DNA from: Rhodobacteraceae bacterium Alg231-30
GTDB lineage: Bacteria; Pseudomonadota; Alphaproteobacteria; Rhodobacterales; Rhodobacteraceae
Assembly (NCBI GenBank): GCA_900143615.1
Contig: FREU01000001.1
Span: 706,767 to 770,766, forward strand
DNA: 64,000 nucleotides
Reading direction: 5' to 3'
Shown: positions 57,502-64,000 of the stretch, piece by piece
Layout: every line of letters begins with the position of its first letter
How positions within the stretch are numbered: the stretch's first letter is position 1
The notes under the pieces: model-generated
Database searches by the model: none
The model's input: the letters and a program-made list of their open reading frames with translations, nothing else
Told to the model about the DNA's origin: nothing
Translations under genes and position numbers: made by a program

Positions 57502-59082
57502 ATGGCGAAAATCCAAGTGGACATGTTCGCTGTCGAGCTTGGTCTCGCGGTTTTACTTCAGTTCAATACGAATGACGACAGTATCTGCGTCTTAGCGGAT
57601 GCCGGAAGCAAAAAATACAAAATTAACGATCGCCTTCCCAAGGCGATGTCTCCACAGGTAGGTGACCGTCGGCGGATTGATCTAGTGATCGGCACCCATT
57701 ACGACGGCGACCACCTGAACGGTCTGGTGGACATCATAGAAAACCCAAATATCGAAATCGGTGAAGCATGGATGCCTCCCGTGGCAAATGACGCACAACC
57801 ACCCGAGCTAAACTTCGCACTCGAAAACGAAAACCTACTGGGGATCCAATTCGCAGCAGAAGATGGAGCTGAAGTTCTAGAAGATTACCTGCACTTCAAA
57901 GCCAATATGTGCGAAAGCTGTTTCGAAAAGGAACAGGTCGATTACGAAGCATGGGGACAAGTTCGCAAGTCTGTTCGGACGTCTCTAATAATGGAAGCGG
58001 CAACGCTTCGAAGGTTAGGACAAAAGGACAAGTCAGAGTTCGAATGGCAAAGTTTCTTTGAAGCCCATCTTGAGGACGCCCGCGAGGCCCTTGGCGCAAA
58101 AAGTACAGGACATGCCGACCACGAAATCCGAGGGGTAAACGAGGTTTCTGCGGAAGAGGAGGCATCATTTGCGCGCCTTCGCCAAACGAGGCTTCAAAAA
58201 AATGGCAGCTTACTCCTGGACCCGTATCCCTATCTTGAACCGTACGATTTCCCGGAGAACTTTAGCGACCCGAAACCTCTCGCCCATATGCGCGCAGCCG
58301 CCGCCGAAGACGCCATCAACGCCAAAGCGCTTGCGAAAGTCGTCAAAGCGCTAAAGGCCAGAAACATTCCAATCCGTTATGCCACTATTGATGACGGACA
58401 CCCGAGAAAATTTTTCTGGAATGCAAATAACCGAAGATTTGAGCCCCGACACAACGCTGCGGAAAGTTCCTTAAGCTTCACTCTGCTCGGCCCATCAAAG
58501 GGCTTGGTCAAAAAGCATTGGAAAAGTCTGCCGGTCGGCGCCTACACCTACGCATCGTTTTTAAAATCAGTTCCAATTGAGAAGATCACTCCAAGCAACG
58601 AACTAAGTTACATTGGCGTGTTCGAGTGCTTCGATCAGCGCATTCTGATCAGCGGCGATGCTGGCTGCGTGGATTTCAAGTCCGCAAAAAACAAGCCATT
58701 CCATCCCGACCTTATCGCCGAGCTCGGAAAATTGGACATCGTTCAGATTGCGCATCATGCTGGCCACAATGCGTATTTCTACAACAGCCTCCTTGCGAGT
58801 CCTTTTGTCGACCAGACCAACACGGCGTACTTTTTGTTGTCACATGGAACAGAAGACAAGTACCGACCCTCAGCGGTGTTCGGAGAATTCATCGAAAAGC
58901 TTCAAAAGAACAATGATACAGTTCAACTGCTGTTTTCTTCAAAACCGCGAGAACCGAAAGTGCGTGATTTTACAGACCTTTTTGCGCCGACAGTAGGCAC
59001 AAAAGCTGAAAGCGGTGACGTGCGGTTGGTTTATGAGGATAACGCCTGGAAAGTCATTTCTCACAACATATCAATGAAGTAG
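57502..59082 (+). CDS. Metallo-beta-lactamase-fold protein (ComEC/Rec2-like)
   Basis: 526 aa from ATG 57502 with AAGGAAG upstream; the frame is open to 57433. MBL metal motif HYDGDH at residues 66-71 in LVIGTHYDGDHLNGL; further metal ligands likely in LISGDAGCVD and IAHHAGHN. A long helical insert separates the first motif from the rest. The layout resembles the ComEC/Rec2 MBL domain and MBL-fold proteins in mobile defence loci. No signal peptide, so cytoplasmic. Convergent with the helicase gene; probable nuclease or phosphodiesterase. Confidence 0.75.
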   Translation: MAKIQVDMFAVELGLAVLLQFNTNDDSICVLADAGSKKYKINDRLPKAMSPQVGDRRRIDLVIGTHYDGDHLNGLVDIIENPNIEIGEAWMPPVANDAQPPELNFALENENLLGIQFAAEDGAEVLEDYLHFKANMCESCFEKEQVDYEAWGQVRKSVRTSLIMEAATLRRLGQKDKSEFEWQSFFEAHLEDAREALGAKSTGHADHEIRGVNEVSAEEEASFARLRQTRLQKNGSLLLDPYPYLEPYDFPENFSDPKPLAHMRAAAAEDAINAKALAKVVKALKARNIPIRYATIDDGHPRKFFWNANNRRFEPRHNAAESSLSFTLLGPSKGLVKKHWKSLPVGAYTYASFLKSVPIEKITPSNELSYIGVFECFDQRILISGDAGCVDFKSAKNKPFHPDLIAELGKLDIVQIAHHAGHNAYFYNSLLASPFVDQTNTAYFLLSHGTEDKYRPSAVFGEFIEKLQKNNDTVQLLFSSKPREPKVRDFTDLFAPTVGTKAESGDVRLVYEDNAWKVISHNISMK

Positions 59083-59502
59083 ATTTCGCTTCAAAAGCTA
59101 AAACTTTAACCGGTGACCGGAAATTTTTTGGTAATTGATCGAGAACGACAAAGTAGCATTTGCGGAACTCGATGAGGATCGTTTCAAAATGCTGTTTGAA
59201 CCTTTCAATGAACGGTTCGTCGAAAGACCTAATTTCGTTGGGTCAGTAGCGATTTGGACAGAACGGGTAACTTTCGGTCACTCAATAACAGTTTGATACG
59301 TGAACACAGCAAGCGGAAGTTTCGCAGTGCGGTTGGACAATCGCGATGCGGCTTAGTACTCAACGTGCATTGTTGATTTGATTTTGCCAGATATGCAAAG
59401 AGAAACTTTCTACGCATCGCGGACATCGAGAGCGTTCCGCAGAGAAAGTCCGCATTCCGCCCTCAATTGCTGAATCAACCAATTTCAAAGACACTTAAAT
59501 CG
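59083..59502. other. Gene-free interval between MBL and helicase genes
   Basis: About 420 bp with no supported gene. Near 59440-59465 is a GTCCGCATTCCGCCC stretch similar to one at about 55350. The genes on either side end here. Confidence 0.45.
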
Positions 59503-61476
59503 CTACAACCTAACGCCGCTTACCTCATTTAATCCGCACTGCTCCAGATACCGGAAAGTTTCGTCATAGTAAGACGAAGGCCGCGTCGGATCGGTATCGT
59601 CCCCCTGGGGAACAAAAATCACAAACCCTTGGCGAGCCCTCGTCAACAAGACGCGATACGCATTCAGTAGATACGTTCGATTCGTATCACTACGGACATT
59701 TTGCCACTTTGTCCCTTTGAACGCATGAAACTGCCACTCGTCTCCGGTGCGCCGTAGATCAGCATCCCAGCACACACCAGCCCAGTCCAGTTCCAGCCCC
59801 TGAATGTCAAACTGAGTGGCCACATCCTCCAGGTAGTATGAAGAACGGACATCTGATTTGTCGTTCAGAAACCAACTTGCTGGGTCGATACTCGATTTCA
59901 CGTGAATGCCTTCAGGTCTGAGCCGAAGTGCTCCAGAAGATGCGACTAGTCCAAAACGTTCGCTCCCCCGGGCGTGGTGCTTGAGCCACGATCTTGCCAG
60001 GTCCAGATCACGTGTGACTGCGATAGGATATCGGTCGCTGAGTTGATCCAAAGTTGCGCGGGCGCCGCTTGGGTTGCCATCCAATACATCGCTGACAAAA
60101 GCCGAAAGCTGTTCTGCTCGAAACGATCGCATGGAAACTGACAGGTGAAGGTCTTCGTGTTTCCGGATGTGCGGTGCTGCAAGCATGTCCACGGCCTCTT
60201 GGGAGGCTGTGTAGTGACGATCTTCGAGCAGATCTGAGGCATTCACTTGCCAGTCCGGGAACTTCTGTTGGAGCGCCATCAACCATTCTGCGAGACCGGC
60301 TTCGCCAGTATTTATCTCTTGGCCACCGCCAATCAGGCACACAATCGTGCACCAATCTTCGTGCCGATCCATCACGCTTATGAGAAACTCGGGTTCCGAC
60401 ATGTCAAAGTCAGTTTGGCCGCGCTTGGTCTGCATGAACTTAGATGCCTGATCACTAGTCCATGCGCGTTGAGCTTCGTCGAAGACAACAACCTTCTCGA
60501 AAGGAACTTCTGTGGACCCAACGTAGTGATCCCGGAAATGGTGAATGTTCTGAATGAAACGCCTAACAGAGCGAAGGGCATCACCCTTTTTGACCTTTTC
60601 TCGGGTTACCTGATCCCGGGCCAAGGCTTCTCGCAATACGTCAACCAATGGTCCGTTGCCTGACAGAAAAACAGCATGCTCATCTTGGTGGCGCTCGGCG
60701 CGTTTGGCAGCGATGTTCAGGCCAGCCAGAGTTTTTCCAGCACCAGGCACACCAGTGATAAAGCAAATGGATTTTTGACTGTCCCGCTTCGAGGCTTCAA
60801 TGATTTCCGCAATACGATCCGATGTGGCTTTGAGGTTTTTTGCACCTGCATCCGAGCGAGAAATCTCTTCTACGGCGTGACTGCGATAGAGCGCCTGTGC
60901 AGCTTCGATGATTGTTGGTGTAGGGCGGTAACCTGCGGCACACCAAGCACCTACCTCCATGTCGTCCTGGCTGGCCATCTGTGGCCCACCCAGCGCCAAT
61001 GCGGCTGTGAGGCTGCGTGCCCCCGCCAACACCGGCGCAGCCACCAGGTCGTCCGCCCAGCGCGCCGTTGTTGGCGTTGTCTCCGCTCGAGTCGCAACGA
61101 GTACTGGCAGAATCGGCAGTGTGTGGCACCCTTGGTGAAAATTCTTTAAGTCGAGCGCATAATCGTGAACCTGATCGATTGCGTAGCTGTCAAAGCTCGA
61201 AGAGCCCACTTTGAACTCGACTACGAAGACCATTCCGTCGCGGAGTATCAAAACGTCGGCTCGTTTACCCATTCGGGGAATTGAGAATTCAAAAAAGATG
61301 TGGCCGCTCGTGTCTTGTGCCAGCTGGTCTTTCAAAATGGTGATCTGCCCTAGCCAGGCATTTCGTTGCTCGTGTTCGAGTGCGTGATGATGAGCGCGAG
61401 TAAGCTCGCCTAAAACTGCGTCATCTGATGTTGCCAGAAATTCAATAATTGAAGCTGAATAGTATGCGTTTTTCAT
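59503..61476 (-). CDS. PD-(D/E)xK nuclease fused to DUF2075 helicase
   Basis: 657 aa. The N-terminal part has a nuclease-like site: E63, D74 and E87-x-K89 (KRADVLILRD... VVEFKVG). A superfamily 1-like ATPase follows: Walker A GVPGAGKT at 242-249, Walker B VVFDEAQRAW at 331-340, and the DUF2075 C-terminus with QGLELDWAGVCWDADL and NAYRVLLTRARQGFVIFVP. Cytoplasmic. DUF2075 proteins often occur with restriction and other defence genes. A role in cutting or unwinding foreign DNA is likely but not shown. Confidence 0.85.
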   Translation of the reverse strand: MKNAYYSASIIEFLATSDDAVLGELTRAHHHALEHEQRNAWLGQITILKDQLAQDTSGHIFFEFSIPRMGKRADVLILRDGMVFVVEFKVGSSSFDSYAIDQVHDYALDLKNFHQGCHTLPILPVLVATRAETTPTTARWADDLVAAPVLAGARSLTAALALGGPQMASQDDMEVGAWCAAGYRPTPTIIEAAQALYRSHAVEEISRSDAGAKNLKATSDRIAEIIEASKRDSQKSICFITGVPGAGKTLAGLNIAAKRAERHQDEHAVFLSGNGPLVDVLREALARDQVTREKVKKGDALRSVRRFIQNIHHFRDHYVGSTEVPFEKVVVFDEAQRAWTSDQASKFMQTKRGQTDFDMSEPEFLISVMDRHEDWCTIVCLIGGGQEINTGEAGLAEWLMALQQKFPDWQVNASDLLEDRHYTASQEAVDMLAAPHIRKHEDLHLSVSMRSFRAEQLSAFVSDVLDGNPSGARATLDQLSDRYPIAVTRDLDLARSWLKHHARGSERFGLVASSGALRLRPEGIHVKSSIDPASWFLNDKSDVRSSYYLEDVATQFDIQGLELDWAGVCWDADLRRTGDEWQFHAFKGTKWQNVRSDTNRTYLLNAYRVLLTRARQGFVIFVPQGDDTDPTRPSSYYDETFRYLEQCGLNEVSGVRL

Positions 61477-61752
61477 AGCTCAGATACTCTGCGCATAGGG
61501 GCAAGAAGGCAAGTTACGACAACAACTTAAAGGTTATCAGTTCGGGTGCTGTGCGATAGCAGGATGTCTTTGGTCGGGTTCAGAGGGAAGCAAGAATTAG
61601 GAGTATTCGCAACGTTGCCCGAGATGTGCGCTTTGAAGTGACCAGAGTTGCTTTGCCCCGGCGGCTGGCTGCAAACCTGGTAAACCCGTCAAACCCGGGC
61701 GCGAATTCATGCTCTAGGTTTGACAGCATTTTGAGGTGAACGACCCTGTTGA

Positions 61753-62592
61753 TCAGAACGGAAATTCCATGTCAGCCCCCATGTCATCGGGTACATCCGG
61801 AACATGGCTGCCAACAAATTCTACGCGATAACGTTTTGATCCCTTTGAATCGGCATAGCTGCGCAGTACTCGATGGCCAACAATTCGATCCTTGTGCTTC
61901 AACAGCAACCGGCCAATGCTCTTGGTGTTGAACTGGCCATTTCGCGTCATGGCAACAAGAGCCCCGTAGAGTTCTTTGATCTCAGGAGAACTGGCCTCCT
62001 CCGCCATTGCACCGATTTCAGCGAGGCCATATTCGCGATCGCCCAGCGCCGCGACCCAAGCATCCAAAAGGCCAGCAAGCTCGGATTTCATAGGATCATC
62101 CAACATGATTCTCTCACGCGTCACCGCTGGATCAGGCAAACCCAACCAGAGCAACGCGTCTCTCACCAGGTTCCATTCCCGAAACGACCCGATAGGTGTA
62201 GACTGTTTGGGGCGACCCGCTGCTATGTAGGCGCGAAGAACAGTCAGACCTGCTGCCACCAGTTGTGTTCGGTTTTCTGCGGCTTCCTCCCGTGGGTCAA
62301 AGTCATGTTCAACAAGGTCAGGCCGTTCTGTTTGCGGGTCCAGGCGGCACACCAGGGTGCGCCGCCCCATGTCTCCGGCCACTTCAAGGTTGTTTCCGGT
62401 GGCCATGAACAATGCGTTGGTAGGGGTTTTAGCAACTTCGGATTTCCCGAGGATGAAGCCATCGGCGTCCAATATGATCGCCACGGCGGCACCTGTTATT
62501 TTGACGAAATTAGATTGTGAATAATATGCTTCATGCTTCATGCTTCTGGCGGGAACGAAAACTTCTCGCCAGGTACGGTAAACCGGGAGCAC
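61753..62592 (-). pseudogene. N-terminally truncated phage/plasmid primase-helicase fragment
   Basis: 279-codon frame whose middle reads TPTNALFMATGNNLEVAGDM then GRRTLVCRLDPQTERP, the hallmark of superfamily 3-like helicases in phage and island primase proteins, followed by WNLVRDALLWLGLPDP. Such proteins are usually several hundred residues longer and begin with a primase domain and the helicase Walker A, absent here. The first 30 or so residues look non-native. Best read as a remnant of the replication gene of a mobile element. Confidence 0.65.
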
Positions 62593-62714
62593 AGGTTACG
62601 CTGGTTGCGCCGAGAGCCGTCGATGGGGGTGGGGTCAGCCTTGCGGAAAGCGTCGCGCCTGTTGACTGCTGGATACGAAGTGCAAACAAGAATAAATTTT
62701 TGAGAAGTTGAGCC

Positions 62715-64000
62715 ATGGCAGAACAAGATAACAATCGTCTATTTGAAACCATCGGTAAGATGGAGACACATGAAAGCCTCGAACGGCTTGAAGCAAATAT
62801 TCGTAGACTTGGCGCCCTGAATGATGATGTCGAGCAAGCTCTACAGGACCAATACAAAGTCATAGGGCGCGCACTCGTAGCCGCTAGAACTGGTTTGGAT
62901 TTGTCCGACCTGTCCGAGCCAGAAGAAAAGATTGTACTAGCTGTCAGCGAGTATGTTGGTCTTCAAAAACGCGCGGGGAAGAACTCGCCGCGAACACTTG
63001 AACAGTTGAAAAACCGGGGTCTACTGGGCGCTGCAGAAGTATCGGTCATGAAACCAAAGGCGACACAAGGCTTCGAAGTTTTGCATGACGCCGATAAAGA
63101 TGAGCTGTCGTATGAACAGATTATCATTGACCATCCAGACTACTTCACTCCTCGAGCCCTTTGGTACGCCCGCAAGAGACTGGAACTTGGCAATCCAACC
63201 GAAAAGCCTCCGGCAGCATCAGACAATCCAACGCAAGGCCGATGCGAACTCCTGCTTGAATGGCTATCCGAGCGCAGCATTCCAACCGGTTGGAGAATTA
63301 CACCATTCAGCAATTTAGAAGCTGCTGCGGCTATTGGCATGGAGGACATGCAGAGGTTTGGGCGAGTTCAAGGAAACATCCAGTCCCGCATAGATTTTGC
63401 TTGCTATGCGAGCGGGCTTCCACCCTTGGGGCTGACTGCTGAACATCCTTTCCCAGATGCCTGGAGCCAACAAGAACGCACGTGGGCTTTTCCAATTGCC
63501 GAGATGCAGAAGGCAGCGCGGAAAAAACAATGGAAGAAATCAGATTTTGACAGGATTTTGGACAAGACACTTGAGCTCCCAGCTGGAGCCAGCGGGGTCT
63601 GGAAACAAGAATTAGCGGAAAACGAACAAGGCGTTCGCGACTGGGCATTCAGCCTTGCCGACGGCGTGACCATTAGTGATCAGGATGTGGAAACACCCGG
63701 CGTCAGTATTGAATCACCGTATTGGATTTTTGTCTGTAACCCCAAGAAGTGGGCCATTGATGCATTCCTGGAACAAAGGATTGAAGTGGATTCCTGGGGA
63801 GTGCGTGATGCGGACGTAAGAAGGATTGCGCCCGGACAACTGGGCTTTATCCGCGTGGGAGTGGACCGCAGGACGGAAGCTGAACGTGACGGGCGCCCGA
63901 AGTTGGAAGCAGGAATCTATGCGCTATGCGAAGTCATTTCTAAGGCTTATGAAGCAGCGGGGGCCGATGCTGGTTTCTGGACAAAAGGAGAAGAACCAAA
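62715..64000 (+). CDS. EVE-domain protein, partial (runs off window end)
   Basis: At least 428 residues from ATG 62715; no stop codon before the window ends. The frame is open throughout. Residues 1-330 are largely unrecognised, with a helix-rich start (MAEQDNNRLFETIGKMETH) and a stretch GRVQGNIQSRIDFACYASGL. From about residue 336, YWIFVCNPKKWAIDAFLEQR then APGQLGFIRVGVDRRTEAE is typical of an EVE (PUA/YTH-like) fold, which reads modified bases. EVE proteins commonly accompany modification-dependent restriction enzymes. A catalytic domain may lie beyond the end. Confidence 0.78.
   Translation, partial: MAEQDNNRLFETIGKMETHESLERLEANIRRLGALNDDVEQALQDQYKVIGRALVAARTGLDLSDLSEPEEKIVLAVSEYVGLQKRAGKNSPRTLEQLKNRGLLGAAEVSVMKPKATQGFEVLHDADKDELSYEQIIIDHPDYFTPRALWYARKRLELGNPTEKPPAASDNPTQGRCELLLEWLSERSIPTGWRITPFSNLEAAAAIGMEDMQRFGRVQGNIQSRIDFACYASGLPPLGLTAEHPFPDAWSQQERTWAFPIAEMQKAARKKQWKKSDFDRILDKTLELPAGASGVWKQELAENEQGVRDWAFSLADGVTISDQDVETPGVSIESPYWIFVCNPKKWAIDAFLEQRIEVDSWGVRDADVRRIAPGQLGFIRVGVDRRTEAERDGRPKLEAGIYALCEVISKAYEAAGADAGFWTKGEEP

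Overview
The window looks like a chromosomal segment of a marine alphaproteobacterium of the Roseobacter/Rhodobacterales type. This rests on moderately high GC, the style of its TRAP and ABC transporter operons, a katG/oxyR pair, a fused MrpAB antiporter subunit, L25/Ctc followed by pth, an MttB-like methyltransferase without an amber codon, and a CCTCC-GGC-GGAGG intergenic hairpin that I associate with this group. The assignment comes from recognised protein families, not from a database search.

Layout. (1) 77-5161: an OsmC protein, a TRAP transporter (binding protein, small and large permeases) and an intradiol dioxygenase of the hydroxyquinol/catechol type, closed by a convergent GntR/FCD regulator; this looks like uptake and ring cleavage of an aromatic acid or phenol. 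(2) 5235-12389: a LacI regulator divergent from a ribose-type sugar ABC transporter with a TIM-barrel isomerase/epimerase and a Gfo/Idh/MocA dehydrogenase; three phased LacI-type operators lie between them. (3) 12639-23585: a secreted sulfatase, a secreted HAD phosphatase, a MoxR/Bat module (MoxR AAA+, DUF58, DUF4381, two VWA proteins, BatD) and an eight-haem cytochrome c with HEAT- and TPR-like regions. (4) 23749-29740: a complete Mrp cation/proton antiporter, mrpAB-C-D-E-F-G. (5) 30207-34478: an RND efflux adaptor and pump. (6) 34679-37909: divergent oxyR and katG.

(7) 37976-49670 is mostly minus strand: a GNAT/YjhX pair resembling the TopAI-YjhQ toxin-antitoxin system, a DUF2237 protein, a class C beta-lactamase-like hydrolase, DUF2332, pth, L25, an FMN L-lactate dehydrogenase, an MttB-family methyltransferase, trpA and a VOC protein. 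A plus-strand pair, an H-NOX haem sensor and a hybrid histidine kinase, is set within it. (8) 49763-52915: ychF, then a GT90-like glycosyltransferase overlapping an NAD-dependent sugar epimerase. (9) From the tRNA-Ser(GCU) gene at 53021-53110 onward the character changes. A 58-bp copy of the tRNA 3' half lies at 54473-54530 (an att site), enclosing an XRE regulator and a broken DUF3800 gene. Beyond it, more AT-rich accessory DNA carries an AlpA-like regulator, a nuclease-like protein, a one-haem secreted protein, a metallo-beta-lactamase-fold protein, a PD-(D/E)xK nuclease fused to a DUF2075 helicase, a truncated primase/helicase and an EVE-domain protein that runs off the end of the window. 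This last part is a genomic island and the best place to look for an undescribed, probably defence-related, system.

Functions were assigned by reading the translations. Start codons were moved inward where a ribosome binding site, a signal peptide or a stop/start overlap favoured it.
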